DNA of 64,000 bases from positions 61,165,016 to 61,229,015 of the forward strand of contig OX352763.1 of the NCBI GenBank assembly GCA_947095585.1, read 5' to 3'. This DNA is from Nephrocerus scutellatus (Eukaryota; Arthropoda; Insecta; Diptera; Pipunculidae). The notes beneath the pieces are model-generated. The model was not told the DNA's origin. It saw nothing but the letters and a program-made list of their open reading frames with translations, and searched no databases. This document shows, one piece after another, positions 53,058 through 64,000 of this stretch; position 1 is the stretch's first letter; each line of letters opens with the position of its first letter. The translations under genes were made by a program, and so were the position numbers.

Positions 53058-53201
53058 TGTTGAACTATTTCTCTAAGAAACAAGAATTATGCCAGAACAA
53101 TAAAAAAGAGTACCGCACTGTTCGGCTTAATAGTACTAACTGCGTACAGCATTTATTCAATATGTGTTTTTCTGTGTTAGACTAAATACATATATTCAAT
53201 A
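53058..53201 (-). repeat. Copia 3' LTR
   Basis: 144 bp from TGTTGAACTATT to TATTCAATA (plus strand), matching 57101-57238 apart from a small variable block near 53100-53140. The minus-strand tract AAGTGGGAG precedes it at 53202-53210. Confidence 0.88.
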
Positions 53202-53261
53202 CTCCCACTTATAGTCTAACATCGAATAATACAAAAATTCAAGATATACAATAAGTGAAAA

Positions 53262-54300
53262 TTAATTAGAAACAATGCCCAACAATTTACGTAACCGTTG
53301 AAATGTAATCCTTGGAATTGCTTTAGTAAGAATATCCGCCAACTGCTCATCGCTTGGTACATATTTCAAATTGAAAACGCCTCCCTCGAAACATTCTCGT
53401 ATGTAGTGATATCGTACATCGATATGCTTGGTTCGTTTGTGAAACTCAGGATTTTTTACAAGTCGAATCGCTCCTTGATTATCCATACAAAAAAATGGTT
53501 TATCGGCACCTTTAAGACCGATTTCGCTTACAAGTCGTTGCAACCATACTAATTCCTTGACTGCGTTTGAGGCCGCTATGTACTCGGACTCTGTTGTGGA
53601 GAGTGCTACGGATTTTTGCCTTTCCGAACACCAACTGATAACATTACCACCAAGCAAGAACACATAGCCTGATGTTGATCTACGAGTGCTAATATCGCCA
53701 GCGTAATCAGCATCACTGTAACCAACCAAGCTCTGATTGTCACTGCCATTAAAAGAGATGCCATGTTCAGCTGTTCCAGCGACATACTTGAAAATGCGTT
53801 TTACTACATTCACGTGAGCTTCCGAAGGCGTATCTAAGAAACGGCTCACATTTCCTACTGCGAAACTGATATCAGGGCGCGTGCCGACAGCTAGGTATAT
53901 AAGACTACCTATGGCCTCACGGTATGGGTACTTCACCATATTCGACGACTCGGATTTGGTCAGCGTTTGATTTGAAAAAGACGGAGTTGACACGGGATTA
54001 CAGTCAATCATTCCAAAGTGACGTAGAATTTTTCTTGCGTATGCAGTCTGATGAATATGTAGAGAACCGTCACTTCGCCGATCCAGCTGCAGACCAAGAA
54101 AATACTCAGCTTCGAAAACTCTTGCATCAAATTGTTGTTGTAAAAAATATATAATAGGTTCAATTAATTTTTTGTCAGTTGTAGCGATTAAACCGTCATC
54201 TACATAAATGGCTAAATAGATTTTGTTATTTCCATTTATACTCACGAATACGCATGGATCAGACAAGCTCGTTGTGAAGTTGAACCTTTTTTTCCACTAC
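53262..54300 (-). pseudogene. Copia RT C-terminal part and RNase H
   Basis: Frame from 54266: IYVDDGLIA (catalytic RT Asp pair), FLGLQLDRR, then RNase H blocks YSDADYAGD, SRSTSGYVF-type residues, STTESEYIAA and a C-terminal ADILTKAIP. The frame is open to its stop at 53262. It is separated from the upstream RT frame by a frameshift and a deletion of about 20 residues at about 54295 that removes the conserved block between QPKGF and FNFTTSLSD. Confidence 0.88.
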
Positions 54301-56125
54301 CATCGTCGAATCCCTTGGGTTGATTCATGTACACGTCCTCATTTAAATCACCGTACAAAAATGCAGTTTTCACATCAAACTGCAGCAGCTTCATTTTGTT
54401 AATGACGACCAACGACAAAATTCTACGAATTGATGCGAAACGAACAACAGGACTGAACGTCTCAAAGTAGTCGATTCCATATTCCTGTGTGAAACCTCGA
54501 GCGACCAAACGTGCTTTATATCTGTCAACGCTTCCATCTGCATTGCACTTAACTTTGAATAACCATCGGTTATCTATCAGCTTCTGACCATTCAATCTCT
54601 CAACCAACTTCCAGGTGTTGTTGTTGATTAACGAATCATACTCGTCATTCATAGCAGCAGTCCACTGCTCTCGTTCTTCCGATTTTAGTGCCTCTTCGAT
54701 AGTTCGCGGCTCTTCAATTGATGCATAGAAAACACATGGCTCAGTTGACGCATGAGCATTGCCACCTGTCATACGATCACACATTTGAGTCTTTGAGCGC
54801 AAGCGAGAAGGTAATAGATTCATGGTATCCAAATCACATAGTGATCCAGACACCCTTTGCTTTCGCTCTAAATTTTCTTCACCTTTGACACCACTGTCAC
54901 CTCCATTGCTATTATTACAGTCATTGTCGTGGTAATTTGTGTCTTCAGAACCATTTCTGCTTTCACTCATTAAAACTGGCGAATTTTTTTCAGTCACCCG
55001 CAGTAACACCGCTTCATTTTCAATGAAAATTACATCACGTGCAATATCTACCTTGTCATTTAACGGATTCCAGACTCTGAATCCCTTTGTGTTGTCGTCG
55101 TATCCTACGAAGATACATTTCTCAGATTTTCGGTCAAATTTGCGCCTTAATGGTTTTGGCACATGAGCGAAAACTTCGGAGCCAAAAACACGTAGATGAT
55201 CGAATTTTACATTCTTCCCAGACCATAATTCATAAGGCGTTTTTCCGTCGACGGAACTAGTGCCTGTTAGATTCAACACATGCACTGCTGTGTTGACAGC
55301 CTCTGCCCACAACTTCAAATGCAGGCCCTTTAAAAAAATAATTGAGCGGGCCGACTCAACAATTGTTCGCATTTCTCGTTCAGCTGAACCATTTTGTTCC
55401 GGAGTATATGGCACCGAACGTTGATGACGAATACCCATCTCTTCAAGAAAATGACGCACTTCATTATTGACAAATTCTGTGCCGTTGTCTGTACGCAAGA
55501 TACGCACATTGTGTCCACACTGCTGTTGTGATAACCTCACGAATGCTTTTATCTTTCCAGCGACTTCAGACTTATTTCGTAAAAAATAAACAATTCGAAA
55601 ATGAGAAAAGTCATCTTTCAAAATTAAAAAATACCTGGACCCGCCTATTGAGGTTTCTTGCATTGGTCCACACACATCTGCGTGTACAATGTCACCACAT
55701 GTCGTCGACGTTTGCTCTCGACTGATAAAACTAAATCGATGTTGCTTGCCGTATATGCACGCTTCGCATGCAAAATCTTCATTTTCAAACGAAACGTCGT
55801 TTCTTTGTAGTACCTTTTTTACATGTGCAATATTTTGATGGCCAAAACGCTCGTGCCAAGTCTTGAGAGAATTCAGTTTTGTTGCCACATGCACCGTGCT
55901 GGATTCCTCTTGTGATACACTTATCACTTTGAACAGCATTCTGTACAGCTTAGATCGACGAACTCCCACTGCAACAACACGATCGTCGAGCAACAGTTCA
56001 CACTTTGCTTTATTTGAGCGAAGGATAAAACCCTTATCTTGCACTTTGCCGGCCGAAAACAAATTTGCAGTAATATTTGGAATATACAACACATCCAGAA
56101 GCTCTTTCTTATTCCACTTCTCCAC
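54242..56125 (-). pseudogene. Copia integrase and RT N-terminal part
   Basis: A 627-residue frame. The pre-integrase zinc finger ([18 protein letters not shown]) is at about residues 85-125, catalytic Asp in HADVCGP, Asp in LRTDNGTEF and Glu in [14 protein letters not shown] Copia-type linker follows, then RT ([33 protein letters not shown] with the first Asp). The start lies inside the former protease, whose Asp block is missing. Confidence 0.9.
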
Positions 56126-56979
56126 TTCTTATTCCACGTATCATTATCACTCGAAGAAATCATTTCGTTGCACATAAATGCATTGCTTGTTCCACCGTTC
56201 GGTGAACTCGAAGCCCTTTCAGCCAAATCTTTCGGTCTCTTTTTCGCTTTGCAGCCCCTACGCCAGTGATCTATTCCACCACACTCAAAACATGCACCTC
56301 GTTTCTTCTGTTTGTCAAATCTGCGCGATTTTTGATTACTCGAAAAATTTGGTTTTGCCAGCAACGCGTTGTTTTGCTCCGGTACAGTCTGTGATTGCAT
56401 TCGGCTTTCCTCTGTCATTAAACGAGCGCGTAAATTTTCCAATGTACGTTCATTTTTTGGTGTAGATTCCCAAGCACTACTAAAATGGAGATATTCTGTT
56501 GGTAAACTCAAAATAATTTTTGATACTACCATTTGTTCAGGTATTTCTAATTCCAAATCCCTTAGTTGTTGCACGATCTCTTCAAGTTTCGATATAAAAG
56601 ACGTCATATCATCTTGCGGGTCCCTTACATAACTGTAATACCGTTGTTGCAAATATAAAATGCCGGTTTAATTTTTCTTTTCGAATACACTGTGTAATCG
56701 ATTCCACATTTCGCATGAAGTTTCACAATTGATGATATGCACCATAACCTTTTGTGTAACTGTTGTAACAATTACCCGTTGTGCCTTAATATCTTCCTTT
56801 TTCCAAATTGCAAGCTTCGCCTCAAAGTCTTGCTCTGTTGTAAATTCTGGTCGTATTCTTTCGCCAGCTACAACTTCATATACGTCCATGGATTTTAAAA
56901 TAATTTTAATTTGAAATTTCCACATGGACCATTGCGACTGCGACAACAGTTTCTCCACTTTAAGAATTTCGTTTTCCAT
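55924..56979 (-). pseudogene. gag: Copia gag with zinc knuckle
   Basis: The likely start is ATG 56979 (MENEILKVEKLL), although the frame is open to 57126. Capsid blocks WSMWKFQIKIIL and CEMWNRLHSVFE lead to a frame break near 56665. The second frame continues with MTSFISKLEEIV and the knuckle CFECGGIDHWRRGC (near 56275). After about 56135 this frame runs on out of phase through former protease sequence. One frameshift and the protease deletion make it inactive. Confidence 0.85.
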
Positions 56980-57086
56980 TTCACTTGGTTCAACAAAAAT
57001 ACGTTCGAAGACAATTAATGGTACGAGTATGTGCGCAGCAAAAAAATTTACGCACTCGGTTCGTTGGCAATACATAAAAAACACAG

Positions 57087-57100
57087 CTGGGCCCATAACC
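57087..57100 (-). other. Copia primer-binding site
   Basis: Minus-strand GGTTATGGGCCCAG immediately after the 5' LTR end CAACA. Known Copia elements prime from a cleaved initiator tRNA-Met at this sequence. Confidence 0.85.
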
Positions 57101-57238
57101 TGTTGAACTATTTCTCTAAGAAACAAGAATTATGCCAGAACAATAAAATTCGGCTTCAAGTAGTGAACTGTACTAACTTCGTACAGCATTTATTCAATAT
57201 GTGTGTTTCTGTGTTAGACTAAATACATATATTCAATA
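57101..57238 (-). repeat. Copia 5' LTR
   Basis: 138 bp matching the 3' LTR. Read in element orientation it starts TATTGAATATATG and ends GTTCAACA. Confidence 0.88.
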
Positions 57239-57243
57239 ATATT

Positions 57244-57975
57244 ATAAAAAAGGCAAATTCTTCTCTCGGTTTCATAAAACGATGGTCCAAAGAATTTTCT
57301 AACCCCTACGTTACTAAATCCCTTTACATTACCTTGGTCAGACCACAGCTTGAATACGCCAGCCAAATCTGGTCTCCATTTCACGACACCCACTCCCTTA
57401 GAATTGAAGCTGTGCAGCGCAGGTTTATCCGTTTTGCGTTACGCGGTCTCCCATGGGCCAACAACTATATCCTGCCCCCTACAAAAACAGGCTAAAATTG
57501 ATCAGCTTGCAAACCCTTGCAAAACGTCGCGAAGTTGCTGACATACTCTTCATACACTAATTATTAACTAGAACAATCGATTTTCCCGTACTATTAGAAA
57601 TAATCTCCCTTCACCCTAACAAACGTAGCCTTAGATCTGTTCCGCTCTTCTGTCTCCCTCACCACCGCACAACTACGGCTATTTTGAACCAATGTCCAAT
57701 ATGCTGCGTCTGGCCAACAAGGCACAGCACACCTTTGATTTCCATTCAAGTGTATCCTCCCTTAGAAATTCTCTCTATACCTCCCCTTGACATTTCTCCC
57801 CTTTAAATTAAGTGTTATTATTAAGTATTATTAAAGAAAAAAAATATAAAAAGTCCAGTGGGCCCCTGGGCCCGCCCGTTGGGAAAAAAAAAAACAAAAA
57901 AAAACCATAGGTTAAGTCATAGGTTAAGTTAAGTTAAGCTTGTATTAAGCAAATAAATAAATAAATGCTGGCGTT
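57244..57975 (+). pseudogene. LINE-B RT thumb, C-terminal domain and 3' tail
   Basis: Resumes directly after the copia duplication: ANSSLGFIKRWSKEF, LYITLVRPQLEYASQIWSP and RRFIRFALRGLPW. After frame changes near 57480 and 57560 it ends in a stop and a short 3' UTR. The tail AATAAATAAATAAATG at 57953-57967 is the simple-repeat end typical of CR1-related LINEs. Confidence 0.78.
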
Positions 57976-58206
57976 CCCCAGGGCTCTGGTCTGTCCAGGA
58001 CACTTTTTCTTATTTTTATTAATGATCTCTTATCTGTGACTTCTAATCAAATGCACTCTTTCGCTGACGACAACACTCTCAGCTTCTCATAAAAGTTTGA
58101 GGAACGTCCCTCAAACTCTCTTCTGGAACTCAAACAACTTCGTATGTTAAGCACGTTAAATTCTGAACTAGATAGCATAATAAAATGGGGAGAAATCAAT
58201 CGACTT
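57967..58206 (+). pseudogene. Small LINE RT fragment
   Basis: AGVPQGSGLSRTLFLIFIND followed by MHSFADDNTLSFS (catalytic Asp pair) and LNSELDSIIKWGEINRL. A TAA at 58090-58092 interrupts it. It joins tandem satellite DNA on its right. Confidence 0.78.
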
Positions 58207-58675
58207 GTTCCTATGGAAATTATGGAATATAATCATTATGGTCTGGAGTTTCGGGAACAAAGCAATTTCTCAAGCAATTCGCATGAAATTCGGTATGTAG
58301 GACTAAGATGCGATTAAAAGACTTATTCCTATGGAAATTCTGGAATATGGTCATTATTGTCTAGAATTTCGGGAACAAAGCAATTTCTGAAGCGATTCGC
58401 ATGAAAATCGTTATATAGGACTAAGATGGGAGTTTAGGACTTGTTCTTATGGAAATTCTGGAATATGGTCATTATGGCCTAGAATTTCGGGAACAAAGCA
58501 ATTTCTCAAGCGATTCGGTATGTAGGACTAAGATGCGACTATAAGACTTGTTCTTATGGAAATTCTGGAATATAGTCATTATGGTCTGGAATTTCGGGAA
58601 CAAAGAAATTTCTCAAGCGATTCGCATGAAATTTGTTATGTGGGACTAAGATGCGACTATAATAGCCTTGACACA
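58206..58675. repeat. Tandem satellite, about 118-bp unit, 4 copies
   Basis: Units marked by TTCGGGAACAAAGCAATTTCT start near 58250, 58368, 58488 and 58592 (the third is about 15 bp short). Each also has ATGGAAATTCTGGAATATGGTC and GGACTAAGATGCGA. A single diverged unit is at 25805-25925. Confidence 0.85.
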
Positions 58676-59084
58676 ACGGCATATGTTTTATTTTTGCCAA
58701 GTAAGTTACCGAATTGGTTTATTAAAAATTAGTTTACGGAACTAGTTTATCGCAGTTAACAAGCTAACTACAGCTGTTGGCCGATCGCAAAAGTGAGTTG
58801 AAATGTGAAAAGTGAAATGTGAGTTCGTATACGTACAAGGTGTATAGCATACAATTTTATTGTTGTGTGGTGCGGTTTCTTTCTTTGGGTTAGTGTAACT
58901 TTAATGACAGAATATACTAAAAAAATTTATTATACGATAATTTTCAAAGAAACCTACAACTTTTTCCAGCTGATTTTTCCAGTATTCAGTTGGAGTATAC
59001 GTAATAAAAAAATAAAAGTATAAGTAGATAATCGTACTTAAGTAGAAATAATGAAACACAGGAACACATAAGCCTGTAATTATA
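58676..59084. other. AT-rich stretch without recognised feature
   Basis: About 400 bp. Only a short unremarkable minus-strand frame at 58901-59110. Nothing recognised. Confidence 0.6.
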
Positions 59085-59753
59085 CAGGGTGGTCGGGTGT
59101 GGGATGCCAATCCGTTAAGGGTTGATTCCTTGGTTCATTCTAAGAAAAAAAATTTATGGGAGGGGTGTCAATTTTTTATATCCTTAAGATATTAAACTGT
59201 AACTTCCAAAATATTTATCGGAGAACAACCAACTTAGTTTTATTTGACTGATAATTGTATAGGCTAAGATCCAAGTGGTTATCTTGCATCTGCATCCGTT
59301 TTAGAGCTATGATGCTTTAATTTAAAAAAAAACTTGAAGGACATTTTGAGCATCGTTATACTACATGTAATAATTTTACCTAATAAAATATTTAAAAATA
59401 AAATGTTAATTTTTTCATTACATATTTAAACCTTTATACCGCAATAAATCGAGAGTCTCAATCCAAACTTTGTATTATGAGTTGTAGAGAATCTTAAAGC
59501 GAATTAAAATAAGGTTAAAAAAAATTATAACGGTTTTTTTTGAGAACAATTGAATTTTATAAAATATCATATTTTTTTATATATATTTTGGAACCTACAG
59601 TTAAATATTTGTGTGTATTGTTTTTCTGAACAACTGCACCCTGCATGTCAAATGATATCAAAAATTGACCCCCCATTCCCATATGATTTTTTTGACAGAA
59701 TGAACCAAGGAACAACCTTAACGGATTAGCATCCCAAACCCGAACAGCCTGTA
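59083..59753. mobile_element. 667-bp MITE with long terminal inverted repeats
   Basis: 59085-59751, flanked by TA on both sides. The outer 100 bp of each end are inverted copies at roughly 80-85 percent by eye: CAGGGTGGTCGGGTGTGGGA on the left, CAGGCTGTTCGGGTTTGGGA read inward on the right, both continuing into CCTTGGTTCATTCT. The interior is AT-rich without coding. TA duplication and CAGG termini suggest a nonautonomous Tc1/mariner relative. Confidence 0.78.
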
Positions 59754-60470
59754 TATTTTGTGCAATTGCAGAAAAGTCGAAAAATCAATTAAAAAATAGG
59801 TTTGTCATATAAAAGTGTTAATTATTTTTCTATTGGATTTTTTTAATTTTTTTTATAAATATTTTGATCGTGTGCTTCAATATACTCCCAAGTATCCTGG
59901 AATATACTCTGTTCACAAAATGCAAAATGTGTAACAGCAGTACTGCACTTGACAGAAGAACAAAACCAAGTAATACGCACGCGTTAAAAAATCATACTAA
60001 CGCACACAACACCTACTAACACTGCAAATATGAGGTTCTGCAGGTATGTACTCACTTTGGCGACCATAATAGGCCAACTTATTTTGACAGGTGGCGATTT
60101 TATTGTTGATTTGATTTTGATTTGTTGAACGAACTAAATATTATACCCATTGGCGTCGGAAGCGGGTTACAAAGGTTTCACTTGCACCATCTGGCTTGGA
60201 AGAAGAAAATATATAATTTAATAAATTGAATATGAAGTTGTTATATTAAATATTTATTGTTAATTGATACACATACATTATGAAAATGAATGTTTATTTG
60301 TTTTATAAATATAAGTATTAGCTTTGAATAAAAGCTTCAAGCGTTGTTGTCAAAAATTTTGACATTTCACGTGTCTAACCTATAATTTATAGGATAAATA
60401 GATATAAATTGTATTGTATGGTTGTACCCACTGCATATAACCATTTTGGTGCCTATGTTGACAGCATATG
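59754..60470. other. AT-rich stretch without recognised feature
   Basis: About 700 bp, no coding frame, no repeat found elsewhere in the window. Confidence 0.55.
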
Positions 60471-61180
60471 GACGAATACAGAGGTACTCCCTCTAGCCAA
60501 TGCTTAATACAGCGCTTGCTTGAGATGATCGACACTTTGGTATTTTTTTGTCCCAACCCTGCTTTTCAAAATACTTTAAACCGAGAAATCTAGAGGATTT
60601 GCATCCGGTGAATTTGATGGCCATTGGGCAGAGGAAATGTACCGCGGAACGTTGTTTCTCAGCCAATCTTGATTGACGCGCGCTTTATGAGTCGGCGTCG
60701 AGTCCTGTTGAAATGTCCAGGCTCTGCGTCCAAAATGTTTTTGTGCCCAAGGCTTCAACGCTCCCTCCAACACATGATTCCGATAAATTTGAGCATTTAT
60801 CTTGATGTCACGGTCCAAAAAGCGAGCGGTGAACGGCTTTCGGCCGGTACGGCGGCCCAAACCATCACCATCGTCGGCGCAAATTTGGCCTTCACCTTCC
60901 GAATGATATCCGGCGATGTTGCAGTGCGTTTCGGTCCACCACCATGGCGTTTTGCAATGCTGTCAGTATCGTTATAACGATTTATGGTGCGATACAAAAA
61001 CATTTTATTCACATGGTTGAATTTCATTGCGGATAATTTTTTTCTGAATATTTCCCACTAAAATGCTTTTGTACGATTGTAAACAATGGAATGAACTGTC
61101 ATTAGTGTAAATTTGAGCGCTCTGTCATCACTGCTTTGACAGCAATGACAGTCCGAAGTTGGTAACATCTCGTGTCAGTC
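60470..61180 (-). pseudogene. Mariner-type transposase remnant
   Basis: From ATG 61027 the minus strand reads MKFNHVNKMFLYRTINRY and KRHGGGPKRTAT (HTH domain). A large deletion removes the first catalytic Asp region and joins VMVWAAVP. A frame change then leads to WTFQQDSTPTHKARV (second Asp) and SAQWPSNSPDANPLDFSVW (third Asp), with stops after. It differs from the mariner at 20310. Possible outer end with CACCCGGTATA at about 61179-61190; the other terminus was not found. Confidence 0.78.
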
Positions 61181-61187
61181 ACCCGGT

Positions 61188-62064
61188 ATATAAGAAATTA
61201 TAGTGTTGTCTCGCTATTGGCTTGGAAGAGGGCTCGTGTTATTCCCATCCCTAAAAAAGGTAATTCTTATGTAATCACTAACTTGAGGCCCATTAGCATC
61301 CTCCCGGCTCTATCCAAGGTCTGCGAGCGTCTTGTCAAAAACCAATTAACATCATACCTCAACGATAATTCCTTACTTAGCCCTTTTCAGAGTGGTTTTA
61401 GGAAGTTTCACAGTACTACCTCTACTATAACTGATATCACTGAGTTTGCTCGAAAGAATATGGACCAGGGTTGGGTCACAGTTCTTATTCTCCTTAATTT
61501 CTGCAAAGCTTTCGATAGTATTGACCATAATATTCTTTTGTCTAACCCTCGTTTCATTTTAAATTGTCTAGCCCTTCTATTAACCTAGTTCATTCATACT
61601 TGACCAATCGGTCTCAATGTATCTCAGTGGGGGAGATTTGTTGCTGCCCTTGCTGAAAGATCCCTGGGGGACATCTTTGGGGCCCCCTGCTTTTTTCTTT
61701 CTTTATAAACGATTTTCCTCTTGTAACCTGTTTTTCTCAAATCCAACTGCTTGCCGATGATGCACAGCTACTTCACTTTGCACCTCTTGCCGAACTTACG
61801 TCATGTGTTTCAGAGGTAAAGAATGACCTTATGTCTATCTATTACTGTGTCAATAACAACAACCTCACGATAAACGAGGGTTTAAGAGTCAGGCTATGGT
61901 ACTTTATAGTATCATATAGGCTATGGTACTTTATAGTATACAATTTCCCACCTGCTTAGCCCAATTATCCTTAACGGAATGTCTGTGCCATTCTCTCAGA
62001 GTCTCAAGAGCCTTGGTTTCATACTTCACGAGAGTTTATCTGGTATTATCATATCAATACAATT
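61188..62064 (+). pseudogene. LINE RT fragment (CR1/Jockey-like)
   Basis: 61205-61588: WKRARVIPIPKKG, LRPISILPALSKV, QSGFRKFHSTTS and LLNFCKAFDSIDHNIL (in place of the usual LDFSKAFD). Beyond 61588 several frames give a degraded PQGS block, the LADDAQLL-type catalytic pair near 61752 and SLKSLGFILHESLS near 62000. A 25-bp duplication of GGCTATGGTACTTTATAGTAT is at 61891-61940. Confidence 0.75.
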
Positions 62065-63729
62065 ATTTCTGGAATGTGGTCGTTTGCTGCATTGGTTAAA
62101 AGAAACTTTGAAGACAATACTTCGTCTATTCCTTCTTTATTGTTTAATGGTATTCATTATAGAACTGATATTGAGAAAGCTAATCTCTTAGCTTCTCATT
62201 TAGCTTGTGCGTCTTCCCTTCCTTTAACTAACCAAAGCCCTCCAATTCTCCAGAATCTAGGCTTAGGTATGTCTAAAATCTATTTCCGGCCACGGGTTGT
62301 TTCAAAGATTGTTAAAGAACTTGACCCCAATAAAGCGACTGGCCCCGACGGTATTCCGCCATTAGTATTGAAAAGATGTCATCATACTTTGGCAAAACCT
62401 CTTAGCATCTCTTTCATCTCTCAATGAAGTCAAGTGTTTTTCCATCAATTTGGAAAATAACAAATATTCAACCTGTTCCGAAAAAAGGTGATAGATGGCA
62501 CCTACTCACTACCGTCCTATTGCTTTGTTGTTGGTTCTATCGAAGGTAATGGAATCTATAATTAATTTCAGACTAATGAGCTATCTGGATTCGAATGGTC
62601 TTTTCTCCGATGTGCAGTATGGATTTCGTAAAAATCGCTCTTATTGTCCATGGCATGTATGGCATAATTGTTTTATTAATAAGAATCGTGCGCTGAACTT
62701 ACACACCTTTCTCATTGCATGGATTGAGAATTATTTATGGAACCGTAAAACAAAAGTTGTATTAAATGGTATATCTTCAGCTTCACATGGGATCAATGCT
62801 GGCGTGCCTCAATGGTCATCCTTGTCGCCCACGCTCTTCTTGATATATATCAACGACCTGATGTCTTCTACAACCTGTGATATCTATTCCTTTGCTGATG
62901 ATACAACATTATCGGCTACCATTGAGTTTGTTAGTCAAAAAGAATGCAATTCTCGCTTGAATAGTTCGCCTGAATTAATGAATTGACTATTCTGTCGAAT
63001 ATTCAAGTCATTCTCGATTGGGGCATTTCTAATAGAGTAGAATTTAACCCAAATAAATTCCAGTCTTGTCTTTTTTCTCAGAAGACAATTCAACATTACG
63101 TTCCACCTGTTATTAATCGTGCCCCTATCGCGAAATCAGATTCACTCAAGTTGTTAGGTTTAAAAGTATCAAGTGATCTTTCCTGGAAGGAACATATTTA
63201 TTTCAAAAGAGCTAGCCAATGTTTGGGCTTCTACTTCACTCCTTCTGAAGCATTAAGATTATATAAATCTTATGTTAGACCAATTGAAGAATTTAATTCA
63301 TGTGTGTGGGGTGGGGCTCCAAGATCGCATTTGCTTTATCTTGATAGAATTCAAAATAGAGTTATGCGTTTGATAAACGATGTAACCATTACTTCGTCTC
63401 TTGATACATTGGAGCAGAGACGAAATGTAGGAGCTTTATCTGTTTTCTACAAATTTTACTACGATATATGTTCTTTAGAAACCCGTTCTCTAGTTCCAGT
63501 CCCTTTTGTCAGCAACGTCAACACTCGTTTAAGGTCCAATCAACATAGATTTACCTTAAAACTTTTTTCATGTAGAATCCAACACTTTAAATTCTCCTTT
63601 TTTCCGAGAGTCTCTTCGATGTGGAATCAATTGGTCGAGCCCGTGTTTCCCGAATCTTATTATCTGCAGGCCTTCAAATTAGCCGTTAACACATTCATGA
63701 AGGATGAGTTGCTCATAAACTGTTTATAA
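62065..63729 (+). pseudogene. LINE RT, nearly complete C-terminal half
   Basis: 62074-62427: ANLLASHLACASSLP and ATGPDGIPPLVLKRC. 62495-62986: HYRPIALLLVLSKVME, VQYGFRKNRS, a deletion across the first catalytic Asp, then AGVPQWSSLSPTLFLIYIND (Gly of PQG changed to Trp) and YSFADDTTLSA (Asp pair). 62983-63729 is an open 248-residue thumb and C-terminal domain (KLLGLKVSSDLSWKEH, RPIEEFNSCVWGG, FFPRVSSMWNQL, VFPESYYLQAFK). Frame changes near 62425 and 62985. Confidence 0.82.
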
Positions 63730-64000
63730 AATATAAAATATAAATTAAATACATAAAAAAAAATAGTTGTTGTATCAGTATTATTTACAATATTTTTAAA
63801 ATTTGTAATATTTTCTAGGTCAAGGTTTTTTGTAGTTTTCCCTGACCATGATCCATTGATGAAAGCATTTAGACTCGCGTCGTTTTAGTTTTCTTGTTCG
63901 TTTTTTCGCATTGCTTTTTCAATGAATCAGAGAGAATTCTGAGAAAATAAATTAAAACCGGCTACAAACGTGAGGAATGTGATATATTGTAAATCACATT
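63730..64000 (+). other. LINE 3' UTR and AT-rich flank
   Basis: AT-rich with TATAAAATATAAATTAAATAC right after the stop, which may be the simple-repeat 3' end of the LINE. No gene in the remaining 230 bp. Confidence 0.5.

Larger units (their letters stand above)
53053..57243 (-). mobile_element. Copia element, bracketed by ATATT duplications
   Basis: LTRs 53058-53201 and 57101-57238, with 5-bp duplications ATATT at 53053-53057 and 57239-57243. On the minus strand: primer site GGTTATGGGCCCAG next to the 5' LTR, gag, integrase, RT and RNase H in the Copia order. The primer site matches the internal part of initiator tRNA-Met, as in Drosophila copia. Deletions remove the protease active site and a central RT block. 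It lies within the RT of LINE-B. Confidence 0.92.

Overview
This window is TE-dense DNA of an insect, most likely a higher (brachyceran) fly. I find no host gene, rRNA or convincing tRNA. The evidence for an insect is the mix of mobile elements: two BEL/Pao elements (one with an envelope gene, as in roo), an Mdg1/412-like Gypsy element, a gypsy-type errantivirus remnant, two Osvaldo/Ulysses-like Gypsy elements with a tRNA-Lys primer site, a copia, a LOA-clade LINE, several CR1/Jockey-like LINEs and mariner-type transposons. The species cannot be told from the sequence.

Layout. 1-6361: 3' part of a BEL/Pao element with pol, env and 3' LTR (+), inserted into a LINE endonuclease fragment (6362-7740, -). 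7741-11096: 5' part of a second BEL/Pao element (-) with a foldback element in its leader. 11104-24493: an Mdg1/412-like Gypsy element (-) that holds two internal duplications (2955 and 1420 bp offsets), a trapped errantivirus env fragment (+), and an intact mariner at 20197-21479. 24494-25629: errantivirus env and 3' LTR (+). 25630-28574: satellite fragment, two LINE fragments, minisatellite-like repeats, a foldback element and a 73-nt palindrome. 28588-44957: a LOA-clade LINE (-) with a 13-bp target duplication; its ORF1 is split by a complete Osvaldo/Ulysses-like element (32864-43559, target duplication GAGT). 45105-57975: a CR1/Jockey-like LINE (+) split by a second, deleted Osvaldo-like element (46059-52530) and by a copia (53058-57238, target duplication ATATT). 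57967-64000: further LINE fragments, a tandem satellite, a 667-bp MITE and a mariner remnant.

The most unusual feature is a third ORF between integrase and the 3' LTR of the 32864-43559 element. It encodes a Ulp1-like (peptidase family C48, SUMO-protease type) cysteine protease domain followed by an Arg/Ser-rich tail. The second Osvaldo-like element keeps the Ser-rich tail and a similar C-terminal block of this ORF but has lost the protease domain, so the ORF appears to belong to the lineage rather than to one chance capture. Both families also have LTRs built around internal minisatellites, and copy number differs between the two LTRs of a single insertion (about 15 versus 7).

Nearly all element genes here are broken by stops, frameshifts or deletions. 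The mariner transposase at 20310-21395 is the clear exception.
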